From contig OY755242.1 of the NCBI GenBank assembly GCA_963576725.1, positions 21,759,315 through 21,823,314 on the forward strand: a stretch of 64,000 nucleotides of DNA, in the 5' to 3' direction. Of the stretch, positions 54,690-63,772 are shown piece after piece. The notes beneath the pieces were generated by a model. It saw nothing but the letters and a program-made list of their open reading frames with translations, was not told the DNA's origin and did not search any database. Positions within the stretch are counted from its first letter, which is position 1; every line of letters begins with the position of its first letter. A program made the position numbers and the translations under genes. The stretch comes from Azorinus chamasolen (Eukaryota > Mollusca > Bivalvia > Cardiida > Solecurtidae).

Positions 54690-55012
54690 TAACCATTTCC
54701 ATCATCTTATCAAGCCATTGCCAACTGGGTAGACCCAATGGGGACAGCTCCCATAGGAGAGCTGTCTGATCAGGCCCTGCTAAGCTTGCTTATGAAATTA
54801 TACTAGATCTGCTGCTACTGTTTCGACCAATACCAAAATACATATCGAGGGCTTGGTGCAAAACTATTCTAACTCCTTCACAAAGTGAAGGAGTTAGAAT
54901 AGTTTTGCACCAAGCCCTTGATATGTACATATGCCATTATAAATAATCAGCTGATAAATATTCAAAATGTCGTTATTCCATACCTTAATATTTAATAGGG
55001 CAAGCCTTAATT
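54690..55012. mobile_element. Family B MITE carrying an inserted palindrome
   Basis: TTTAACCATTTCCATCATC; hairpin GACAGCTCCCATAGGAGAGCTGTC; right end TTTAATAGGGCAAGCCTTAA. A second, unrelated palindrome sits at 54841-54925. Confidence 0.75.
54841..54925. repeat. 85-bp palindrome, 41-bp arms, 3-bp spacer
   Basis: Arms start CATATCGAGGGCTTGG and close at CTCCTTCAC aaa GTGAAGGAG with one mismatch. Confidence 0.95.
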
Positions 55013-55049
55013 GTGTTGCAGCTTCTGAATGGTTGCCACAATTTTATAC

Positions 55050-55395
55050 TGTTAACCCATTCCCTCATACTGACGCCTTTTGACCCTTTCCCTCATATTG
55101 AAAACTTTTGACCCATTCCCTCATATTGAAAACTTTTGACCCATTCCCTCATATTGAAAACTTTTGACCCATTCCCTCATATTGATGCATTTTGATGCCT
55201 CTGTAAAAGTCACTTCTTGAAATCAATGTGATAAATTAGAGCATTTGCTTCATAGGAGCAAATGTTCTCTTTATCACAATGGTTTCAAAACTATACAATT
55301 CTAAAATTATCCTTTTCTCTAGTAAATGCTCTGTTTTGGTAGATGTTTTCAAAGAGAATGGGTCTCACAATAGACTATTTGAGGGAATGGGATAA
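55050..55395. mobile_element. Family C MITE with 32-bp end repeats
   Basis: TTAACCCATTCCCTCATACTG, then four tandem copies of a unit like GACCCATTCCCTCATATTGA AAACTTTT. Hairpin AGAGCATTTGCTTCATAGGAGC; right end GAGGGAATGGGATAA. Confidence 0.9.
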
Positions 55396-55436
55396 CACAA
55401 AGTAACTCAACTGCCTGACATTTCAGTCCCACTTAC

Positions 55437-55528
55437 TTTGAGTAAGCCAAGATACACTAAAAATGCATTGGCCACCATTGATCCAACATTGTCATCTTCT
55501 GTGTTGAAAACTTCAGTTAAAACATCAT
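55437..55528 (-). CDS. Unrecognised gene, exon
   Basis: Acceptor TCTCTTTTTCAG|AT completes an Asp codon from the previous exon; 30 codons follow, including VFNTEDDNVGSMVANAFLVY, ending at AAA|GTAAGT (phase 0). Hydrophobic helix after an acidic turn. It directly abuts a family C MITE on its downstream side. Confidence 0.8.
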
Positions 55529-55674
55529 CTGAAAAAGAGAGGACAGTTCTGACTTATAGATTGGTATAAAACTTTAGCATGCTATGTGCAAATTTGTGAT
55601 AACCTAAGTTTCAAACAGTTCAGGTCTAGATCTATGAGATGCTGTGTAGCTGAATAAAGGTTAATAACATACTT

Positions 55675-56120
55675 CAGACCTTTACCAAATAGATATGCCT
55701 TTCAAAGCATTTTCAAAGTAGATACAGATCAGATACCTCCTGTAGGAACTGCTTGATTAGGGTCTACTCTGTGTGCTATGGAATTATTCAGATCATTCTA
55801 CAGTTTGTCAATGTCAAACATGCCCATATTCTAAACAAGAATGTGTTTGTGAAACACTTATGCCCCCTGACCTTTGACACTGAAGAATGACCTTGACCTT
55901 TGACCCATGGACCAGGAAGTTAAACGTGACAGATCGTCTTTGTGTGGTGAACATTTGTGCCAGGTTATTTTGAAATTCATTCACAGATAAAAAAGTTATA
56001 GAAGGGACAAGAAATTTGGGATGGACGGATGGAAGGACAGACAGACGGACAATGCGATTACTATATGCCCACCGTTTGGGAGCATAAAAGTCATGATGTC
56101 ATTATTTCTTGCATAAAGGG
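55675..56120. mobile_element. Family B MITE hosting an N-class element
   Basis: CAGACCTTTACCAAATAGATATGCC ... CAGATACCTCCTGTAGGAAC at the left, GTCATGATGTCATTATTTCTTGC ... AAAGGGTTAA at the right; the N element 55838-56090 lies between. Confidence 0.8.
55838..56090. repeat. N-class element, single unit
   Basis: AAGAATGTGTTTGTGAAACAC, TATGCCCCC; TGACCTTGACCTTTGACCC; GGACAGACAGACGGAC; end GGGAGCATAAAA. Confidence 0.85.
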
Positions 56121-56373
56121 TTAATGTAACCAAGTAAGATGCAGTTCAATTGAAGACTGACCACATTACCTTCCAATTGAAGCAAAGCTGAAAGAATAGA
56201 AATGTCATGTATTACAGTAAACCTCTATGAAATGGATGATCAAAACTTGATTAAGTCCATAAGACATGGATGCTCCCACTTTGCCATTTTCACATAATCA
56301 CAGTGTGTAACTATTTGCTTGTGACAAAGCATCATAATTCTGTCAAAATTTATCACAGCTGAAATTCCTTACT

Positions 56374-57785
56374 TTAACCCTTTCCTCCATAAATACGCCT
56401 TTCTACTCCTGTGTAATAACCACTTCTTGAAACGATTGTGATAACTAGAGGTTTTTGTCACAAAAACGGATGTCTCCCCTCTAATAAAAACAATATGTAA
56501 AGGGAAATCACTAAAAATGTTATGGTCTTGATGAATGATACTTCCCCTCATTATGCGTTTTCCACACTACATTTTTCAAGAAGAAAATGATAACAGCTAA
56601 TAACTCCAAAAATACTGATACCAGATTTATGGCCCTTGTGCATGACACTTACTTTCAACATGCTCTTTCCAAAAATAAAATGTCATTCCAATAGCATCAG
56701 TCGAACAGGAGTTATTGATCGGCCAAAAAATGTAACAAAGGGCAATAACTCCAAAAGTATTGAAGCCAGAATTATGGCCCTTGTTCATGACACTTTCTCT
56801 CATCATGCTCTTTCCATGCATGAAGTTTCAATACGATGGCAAGAGCCATGTAGGAGTTATCGTCCGGACAAGAAAGAATTAAACAAATGTACAAGGGGCA
56901 ATAACTCTAAATTTATTGAAGCTCGAGTTATAGATCTTATGCATGACACTTTCTCTTATCATGATCGTTCCATGTATGAAGTTTCACGCCAATGGCATGT
57001 GTCACATAGGAGTAATCATCTGGACAAAAAATTGTGATTTTTTTACAAAGGGCAATAACTCCAATATTAGTGAAGCCAGAGTTATGAACCTTGTGCATGA
57101 CACTTCCTCTTATCATGATCTTTCCATATATGAAGTTTTAATCCAATGGCATGAGCCATATAGAAGTTATCGTCCGGACAAAAAAGTGTGAATTTTTTTA
57201 CAAAGGGCAATAACTCCTATATTAGTGAAGCCAGAGTTATGTACCTTCTGCATGACACTTCCTCTCATCATGCTCTTTCCATATATGAAGTTTCAATCAA
57301 CTGGCATCAGGCATATTGAAGTTATTGTCCGGACAAAACATTATGATATTTTTTACAAAGGGCAATAACTCCAATATTAGTGAAGCCAGAGTTATGGACC
57401 TTGTGCATGACACTTCCTCTCGTCCTGATCTTTCCATATATGAAGTTTCAATCCACTGGCATGAGCCATATAGGAGTTATCGTCCGGACAAAAAAGTGTG
57501 ATTTTTTTTTACAAAGGGCAATAACTCCAATAATAGTGAAGCCAGAGTTATGGACCTTGTGCATGACACTTCCTCTCAATATGCTCTTTCCATATATGAA
57601 GTTTCAATCAACTGGCATCAGGCATATTGAAGTTATCGTCCGGACAAAAAGTGTGACAGACAGACGGACAGACAGACAACTCTCACGAAAACAATATGTC
57701 TCCCCCATATAAATATGGGGGGAGACATAATAAGAGCATTTGCTCCTATAGGAGCAAATGCTCTATCACAATGGTTTCAAACTAG
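56374..57785. mobile_element. Family C MITE hosting a large N-class element
   Basis: Left half TTAACCCTTTCCTCCATAAATACG to AACGATTGTGATAA (56374-56444); right half AGAGCATTTGCTCCTATAGGAGC to AATGGTTTCAAAC (57733-57785). Confidence 0.85.
56445..57732. repeat. N-class element, ~155-bp tandem units
   Basis: Begins TTTTTGTCACAAAAACGGATGTCTCCCC and ends ATGTCTCCCCC...GGGGGAGACATAAT, an inverted pair. Seven units of AAAGGGCAATAACTCCAATA ... ATGAAGTTTCAATCCA ... TTATCGTCCGGACAAAAA. Plus-strand frames of up to 133 codons are by-products. Confidence 0.95.
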
Positions 57786-57934
57786 AGGCCCTCTCCTCGA
57801 TGAGATTTACCCATCTATGAAGTTTCATGTTGATACCTCTTATAGTTTTTGAGTAATGAGCTACATTAAAGTGTTTGCTCCCCATCAACGCCAACACCTA
57901 CAACCCAGTGATCACAATAGCTCAACTTTTCAGA

Positions 57935-58031
57935 CCAGACCCTGATCAGACAGCTCCTTTAGGAGTCTTCTAATTTAGATCTACTCTGTTTGCAAAGGCA
58001 TAAATAAGCCTATTTATGGAGTAAAGGGTTA
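57935..58031. mobile_element. Family B MITE fragment, inverted
   Basis: CCAGACCCTGATCAGACAGC, TCCTTTAGGAGTCTTC; ends GAGTAAAGGGTTA. Confidence 0.7.
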
Positions 58032-58086
58032 TAAAATAAAAATCATGAAAGGTTTCAGTTGACTGTACATAAACAAACATACTAAC

Positions 58087-58147
58087 CTGCACATTGACAC
58101 AAGGCTTGTTTGGATTTGCTGTCATCATCTGTCACCACAGTGGACAT
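58087..58147 (-). CDS. Unrecognised gene, exon
   Basis: Acceptor TTTCTTTCCAG, donor GCAG|GTTAGT; encodes MSTVVTDDDSKSKQALCQCA, phase 0 in and 1 out. The first codon is ATG and sits right after the acceptor; upstream exons in the same frame argue that it is internal rather than the start. Confidence 0.7.
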
Positions 58148-58199
58148 CTGGAAAGAAAGAAGATCAGTTATATAAGATCAGCTCTGCAGTATTTTAAAG

Positions 58200-58414
58200 T
58201 TGACCCTTGAGTTTCCCTGTTCCATATTTAGTCTAATTTTCAATACTAACTGAATATTCATGGACAAAATAGCTACAATGAAATATGGAATGAGGGACAT
58301 TGTAACCATTTTAGAAAGTAAAAGAAACAGATGTATCAAATTCCATTAGCAAACAGAGCAGACTTCTCTGTTTGCCAATGTGTGAAAAGGTGTTTATATG
58401 AGGTAATGGGTTAA
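58200..58414. mobile_element. Family B MITE, hairpin nearly gone
   Basis: TTGACCCTTGAGTTTCCCTG to GAGGTAATGGGTTAA; AGCAAACAGAGCAGACTTCTCTGTTTGCC. Confidence 0.8.
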
Positions 58415-58636
58415 TGTGAAACCTCTGTCACTGTTTCATGCATTCTAACTATTTGTTGCTGAAAGCACATCTACTTGTCCACTTTGAAATGGCAAACACA
58501 GCTAATTGTGTTGATCAAAAGGACCTGTGGGATTCGTCTGCGAAAGAACTGCATATTCCAATACCAAAAGGATTAAGGAAATTTTAAGTTGTATACCAAG
58601 GATTCAATAATTTGTCATCTTAAAGCCCTGCTATTA

Positions 58637-58735
58637 AAATCTGTAAGTTTTGAAATTGATCAAGTATATCCTACAGTAACAGGTAAATCTGTAAGTTTTG
58701 AAATTGATCAAGTATATCCTACAGTAACAGGTTTT
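58637..58735. repeat. 49-bp direct duplication
   Basis: AAATCTGTAAGTTTTGAAATTG ... CCTACAGTAACAGGT occurs twice in tandem. Confidence 0.95.
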
Positions 58736-58767
58736 TGTATCTGACAAGATTCTTTTACTTTTCTTAT

Positions 58768-58995
58768 TTTAATAACCCTTTCCCTCATTAATAATGCCTT
58801 TTCTATGCCTTTACAAACGTCTTTTCTATGCCTTTACAAACAGAGTAAACTCAAGGCCTGCTTATCGAATTACATAGATCCGATTTTAGTTTCTGCATAG
58901 GCCAAACATTCCTGTATTTATAAGCCAATTTTAAAAATTAGCTAAAGTAATATCCATATATGCATATTGTTTTACATAAATATTCATAAGGGAAA
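58768..58995. mobile_element. Family B MITE, hairpin deleted
   Basis: ATAACCCTTTCCCTCATTAATAATGCC with a local duplication of CTTTTCTATGCCTTTACAAAC. Confidence 0.75.
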
Positions 58996-59289
58996 ATAGG
59001 ATGGTGCTAGCAAAAATATAACAAATAAATCAAACGGGCTAAAAATATTAACAATTCTAGGAACCCAACTTAAACTGTAGAAATTGTATGTGCCATTAAA
59101 CTTTGACAATAGACCAACTGGCTAACTCATCCCCTGTCAGACTGTAAGAGAATCCTATATCCTACAAAACTTAAGTGAAACTTGATGGTACAAATGACAA
59201 CTGTACTAAGAAATTGATAAAATCGGCAACTGCATTGAATATCAAAATTTTGCGGTGGCCCAAATTTCATGAATATTTTACAAATAGTT

Positions 59290-59490
59290 CCTAATATTTT
59301 ACCTATATATTCTCCATATCTCACCTACATTTCACTAATATTCTAACTAGATTTTCCATGTAATTTATCTAGATATTCTCCATATCTCACCTACATTTCT
59401 CTAATATTCTAACTAGATTTTCCATGTATTTTAACTAGATTTTCCATGTATTTTACCTAGAATTCTACACATTCTACCTAGATTTCTACA
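59290..59490. repeat. AT-rich degenerate tandem repeat
   Basis: Units around AACTAGATTTTCCATGTA and GATATTCTCCATATCTCACC. The 59525-59569 exon begins 35 bases beyond. Confidence 0.85.
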
Positions 59491-59524
59491 TGTTTCCCAA
59501 CAGTTCTGGTGTCAGTACACTTAC

Positions 59525-59569
59525 CCGTACTAAAGTGAGAACTGTTTGTTCAGGATCCTTTATGCTCGA
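59525..59569 (-). CDS. Unrecognised gene, 45-nt exon
   Basis: Acceptor TTTTCATTTTCAG and donor CGG|GTAAGT enclose exactly 15 codons, SSIKDPEQTVLTLVR, phase 0-0. The other two frames contain stops. Confidence 0.7.
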
Positions 59570-59664
59570 CTGAAAATGAAAAAAAAAAGAAATAATTTTT
59601 CTCTGATAGATACACATGTAAATCCCGTTCCTCCCCATCATGAGCGCTGAAAATTAGCTGTGAA

Positions 59665-59826
59665 GCTCATTTCTTGATAGCATTTGCAATCAGGGTGCAC
59701 TCTGATTATACAGGAGCTGTCTGATCAGTGTCTGCTATGTTTCCTTATGGAACTACATATAATGTAGATCTGATGCTACAGATATGCTATTACATAATTT
59801 CAGGTAATAACTATTCATAAGGGTTA
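59665..59826. mobile_element. Family B MITE remnant
   Basis: TATACAGGAGCTGTCTGATCAGTGTC; right end CATAAGGGTTAA. Confidence 0.65.
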
Positions 59827-59992
59827 ATTTTGCAGTGCCCAACTCACTCTTTCACATGCTCAAGGAGTCATCAATGAAAGTATAGAATATCAATGAATGT
59901 ATAGAATATCAAACTCGTAAATTGTATAATGGAAAATTGTAAACTTTATTGAGTGTACGATATATTTATCCTATACCAAACATATATACAGT

Positions 59993-60437
59993 AGAACCTG
60001 CCCTAGGCGACCATTAAAAAGGTCTAAATCTTGGTCTTAAAGACAGGTAGTAGTTTAATGCAGGTCAAAAGTAATGCAGAAAGCTCCTATTGGAGCTTTC
60101 TGCATTCATTTTGCCCCACATTAAGTAACCACATTCTTTAAAGGCTCCTTTGTTCAATACTTGAATGGTACCTTAACCCTTTCCATGCCCAATATTTATT
60201 CCAAATTTCAATACCTACTGCATATTCATGGACAAAATAGTTTTAATGAAATACGAAAGGTGGAACATTGTAGCCATTCTAGAAAGTATAGCAAAAGATC
60301 AATCAAATTCCATTAGCAAACAGAGCAGACCCTGATCAATAGGCTCCTATAGGAGCTGTTTGATCTGGGTCTACTCTGTTTGCAGATGCGTGAAAACACG
60401 TTTATATGAGGGACAGGGTTAAGAAAGGTTGTACCGT
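59993..60437. mobile_element. Family F MITE split by family B
   Basis: Left ACAGTAGAACCTGCCCTAGGCG with core GCAGAAAGCTCCTATTGGAGC to 60172; right GAAAGGTTGTACCGTA from 60423. Confidence 0.85.
60173..60422. mobile_element. Family B MITE, 250 bp, inverted, inside F
   Basis: TTAACCCTTTCCATGCCC to GAGGGACAGGGTTAA; hairpin GATCAATAGGCTCCTATAGG / AGCTGTTTGATC. Confidence 0.95.
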
Positions 60438-60652
60438 ACATGTAGTAAGTTTATCATATACTGATCGTATATCAAAGGTATATCGTGACACTACTGTATT
60501 AGGTAAAGAATTAGAATACTAATCAATATATTGAAGGATACGAAACTTCTATTTATGTATTGCAGTTATAAGAAATAAGATGTCAAATTTAATACCAAGC
60601 ATATTTATCAGTTTTTACCATCATTATTTTCCTAAAAAGCTCCTCTACTTAC

Positions 60653-60695
60653 CCCCAGCTCCTGTTTGACAGCAGGTGACAAATCCGTGCCAATA
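60653..60695 (-). CDS. Unrecognised gene, exon
   Basis: 43 bases between CAAAACTTCACAG and GGGG|GTAAGT encode IGTDLSPAVKQELG. Phase 2 in, 0 out. The frame is set by the following exon, which is open in only one frame. Confidence 0.6.
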
Positions 60696-61052
60696 CTGTG
60701 AAGTTTTGTTGGGGAAGGAAATGAAAGGAAATCTTTCAAATTCTGAAAAATATGATGCATTGATGAACTTCCTAAATAGCCCAGTGGTTCGGCTTATCAG
60801 TAATGTCCAGTATGATTGGACTTTCTCACATACCTTCCCTTATCTCCGAGTTAGAACAACGGGTTAAGATTCTCTGATCTGTAACCCATGTAAGATCACT
60901 ATAGAACAAATATGACGTCATACGTCATATTTGACATCAAACCATGGAAACCGATGTTTACATGTCATTTAAATGGAGAAAATACACTTTTTTTGTTATG
61001 TAAGAAAAAGAATCTGATGCTCGTTGTCTTTTAATTTCATATATTCTTAAAC

Positions 61053-61139
61053 TCACCAAGAAAGAAGGCTCGCTTAATGACATTTTCTAAGGCTCGTTTA
61101 GGAACATGTGATCTTAAAAGACAACTCGCAACAGATCCT
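61053..61139 (-). CDS. Possible further exon of the unrecognised gene
   Basis: The minus strand is open over HVPKRALENVIKRAFFLG, a good amphipathic helix, and runs into a strong GTGAGT donor (61051-61056). That donor gives phase 1, while the next exon needs phase 2; the GT four bases on would fit. The acceptor is unclear (AATAG|AGG near 61140 is one choice). Either a real exon with the weaker donor, or chance. Confidence 0.35.
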
Positions 61140-61165
61140 CTATTTACTACCTCATAGAGATGCCG

Positions 61166-61290
61166 TATAACCCTTTTCTCAATAAATACACCTTTCTACA
61201 TCTTTGCAAACAGAATAGACCCAGACCAGATGGATCCTGTAGGAGCCATCTGATCAGGGTCCGCTGTTTGCACATGGAATAATATATATA
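61166..61290. mobile_element. Family B MITE, left half
   Basis: ATAACCCTTTTCTCAATAAATACACC; hairpin CCAGATGGATCCTGTAGGAGCC. It runs into the next copy. Confidence 0.75.
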
Positions 61291-61503
61291 ACCCTTTACT
61301 ACATAACCATTCTACCCCTTGAAAAATAGGATTATACCCAGATCAGATGGTTCCTGTAGGGTCTGCTCTGTTTGCTTATAATATAATATAGACATAATTC
61401 TAGTTTATGACATGACCTAAACTTCTTGTACCCATGTGCTATTATAACAATTAATATTCATGGTGTAATTATTACTTAAGAACATTAATGGAGTAAAGGG
61501 TTA
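61289..61503. mobile_element. Family B MITE
   Basis: ATAACCCTTTACTACATAACC to GGAGTAAAGGGTTAA; hairpin arm deleted. Confidence 0.8.
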
Positions 61504-61731
61504 ATGCCTTTGCAAACAGAGGAGACCTAGATTAAATTGCTCCTGTACTGACTGCCTGATTAGGGTCTACTCGGTTTTGCTTATGAAATAATGTAGATCT
61601 AATACTACATTTTCTAAGTGGTAAACATTTTTCTTGTTTAGATGTCATTATCAAAATTCATGTTATTAACATTCATAACGTTCATAATGTAATTATTCCT
61701 ATCATGAATATTCATCAGTGAAATGTGTAAC
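61504..61731. mobile_element. Family B MITE sharing its TTAA with the previous copy
   Basis: GCCTTTGCAAACAGAGGAGACC ... GAATATTCATCAGTGAAATGTGTAA. Confidence 0.75.
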
Positions 61732-61739
61732 TCCTACTG

Positions 61740-62320
61740 GGCTAGTGGTGAATTTGTGATGAACACAGGTTGTATCCAGATAAGAAGTTGTGTAACTTGA
61801 TGTCTCATTAGGTAACTTGGTGTAACTAATTAGGTTACTTAACAAGTAACTTGGTGTAACTAATTAGGTAACTTGATGTCTCATTAGGTATCTTGGTGTA
61901 ACTCATTAGGTAACTTAACAAGTAACTTGGTGTAAATCATTAGGTAACTTGGTGTAAATCATTAGGTAACTTAACAAGTAACTTGATGTAGCAATTAAGT
62001 AACTTAACAAGTAACTTGATGTATTATTGGGTAACTTAACAAGTAACTTGATGTCTCATTAGGTCTCTTAACAAGTAACTTGATGTCTCATTAGGTAACT
62101 TGGTGCAATTCATTAGGTAACTTAACAAGTAACTTGATGTCTCATTGGGTAACTTAACAAGGAACTTGATGTCTCATTAGGTAACTTAAAAAGTAACTTG
62201 ATGTCTCATTAGGTAACTTAAAAAGTAACTTGATGTCTCATTAGGTAACTTGGTGCAACTCATTAGGAAACTTAACAAGTAACCTGATGTCTCATTAGGA
62301 TCCAAACTACTGGTCAACTA
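61740..62320. repeat. Minisatellite inside a family A hairpin
   Basis: Family A ends (GTTGTATCCAGATAAG, TCTCATTAGGATCCAAAC) frame about 530 bp of 22-46-bp units built from GTAACTTGATGTCTCATTAG and GTAACTTAACAA. Confidence 0.9.
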
Positions 62321-62324
62321 TAGT

Positions 62325-62500
62325 TAACCCTTTACTTCTGTTTACAGATGACAATATTCTCGTTTCCCACATTCAAAGGTTTAACTCTACATAATGAATA
62401 TTTATACAAGAATTCCTGACTCCATGATTATTCATTATCTGAATTTCTCTAATGGTTTTTTAACATAAGACTTTGTAGAAATTGTAGAATAAAATCTATA
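62325..62500. mobile_element. Family B-like MITE remnant
   Basis: AGTTAACCCTTTACTTCTG and ATGAATATTTATACAAG; no hairpin. Confidence 0.5.
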
Positions 62501-62501
62501 T

Positions 62502-62833
62502 TACAGCTGATCTTCGATATCTCGAACTCGGATAACTCGAACTTCTGGATAACTCGAACAAAAAGTTCAGTCCTTCCAAAACTTACAATACAGAATTGCT
62601 TCATTAATGTATCTCTACAGATATCTAGAAATACACGTGACAGCTTAATACAGGTCTAAAGTAATGCTGAAAGCTCCTACAGGAGCTTTCAGCATTACTT
62701 TAAGAGTTTAGACCTGTATTAAGCTGTGGCCTTGAGAAATTGTTCAGATCAGAAATCAGATGACTCGAACTTCTGTTATCTGGAACTAATTTGTATGGGC
62801 CCTTGAAGTTCGAGTTATCGAAGTTCAACTGTA
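62502..62833. mobile_element. Family E MITE, pogo/Tigger-like ends
   Basis: TA-CAGCTGATCTTCGATATC to GTTATCGAAGTTCAACTG-TA; core GAAAGCTCCTACAGGAGCTTTC; a small TAAGAGTTTAGACC duplication in the right arm. Confidence 0.9.
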
Positions 62834-62917
62834 TTTCATAAGCAGACAAAGCAGACTCTAATCAGATGGCAGACAAATGGAGACCCTGAGCACCTCCACA
62901 TCTTATCAGGATCAACA

Positions 62918-63772
62918 AGAGCTGTCACAGTCACGTGACAAATGCCCCCAAAAATTGTACCCTGTGACCTTGACCTTTGACCCATGGACCAGGGAGTTGA
63001 AAGCGACACATCATCTTTGTCTGTGAACATTTGTGTCAAATCATATTGAAATCCATTGATATATAAAGAAGTTACAGACTGGACACGAAATTTGTGACAG
63101 TAATTGTACCCTGTGACCTTGACCTTTGACCCATGGACCTAGGAGTTGAAAGCGACACATCATCTTTGTGTGGTGAACATTTGTGCCAAGTTATATTGAA
63201 ATCCATTGATAGATAAAGAAGTTACAGACCGGACATGAAATTTGTTACAAATTTATTTTAACTTGTGACCTTGACCTTTGACCCATGGACCTGGGAGTTG
63301 AGCACGACACATCGTCTTTGTGTGGTGAACATTTGTGCCAAGTTGTATTGAAATCCATTGATAGATAAAGAAGTTACAGGCTGGACACGAAATTTGTTAA
63401 AAGTAATTGTACCCTGTGACCTTGACCTTTGACCCATGGACCTAGGAGTTGAAAGCAACACATGGTCTTTGTGTGGTGAACATTTGTGCCAAGTTATATT
63501 GAAATCCATTGATAGATAAAGAAGGTACAGACCGGACACGAAATTTGTTACAAGTTATTTTACCCTGTGACCTTGACCTTTGACCCATGGACCTTGGAGT
63601 TGAACGCGACACATCCTCTTTGTGTGGTGAACATTTGTGCCAGGTTATATTGAAATCTATTCACAGATAAAGAAGTTATAGAAGGGACACGAAATTTGCG
63701 ACGGGCGGACTGCGTGACGGATGGAAGGACGGACAATGCGATTACTTTACGCCCGCCATTGGGGGCATAAAA
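62918..63772. repeat. N-class element, five ~151-bp units
   Basis: Starts CAAGAGCTGTCACAGTCACG, TGCCCCC; units CCTGTGACCTTGACCTTTGA at 62962, 63111, 63263, 63414 and 63565; ends CGCCATTGGGGGCATAAAA. Minus-strand frames of 67-93 codons are by-products. Confidence 0.95.

Larger units (their letters stand above)
53878..61139 (-). other. Unrecognised multi-exon gene, locus span (partial)
   Basis: At least five minus-strand exons (60653-60695, 59525-59569, 58087-58147, 55437-55528, 53878-54002) have consensus splice sites and agree in phase at every junction, giving about 121 continuous codons. A further exon may lie at 61053-61139. The peptide is rich in Leu/Val with acidic patches (VVTDDDSKSK, FNTEDDNVGS) and looks mostly helical, like part of an armadillo/HEAT-type solenoid. 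I do not recognise the protein. Start and end are not in the visible exons; downstream exons should lie below 53.8 kb. Confidence 0.7.

Noticed and set aside
56636..57712. Plus-strand ORFs of 61-133 codons
   Set aside because: By-products of ~155-bp tandem units in an N-class element.
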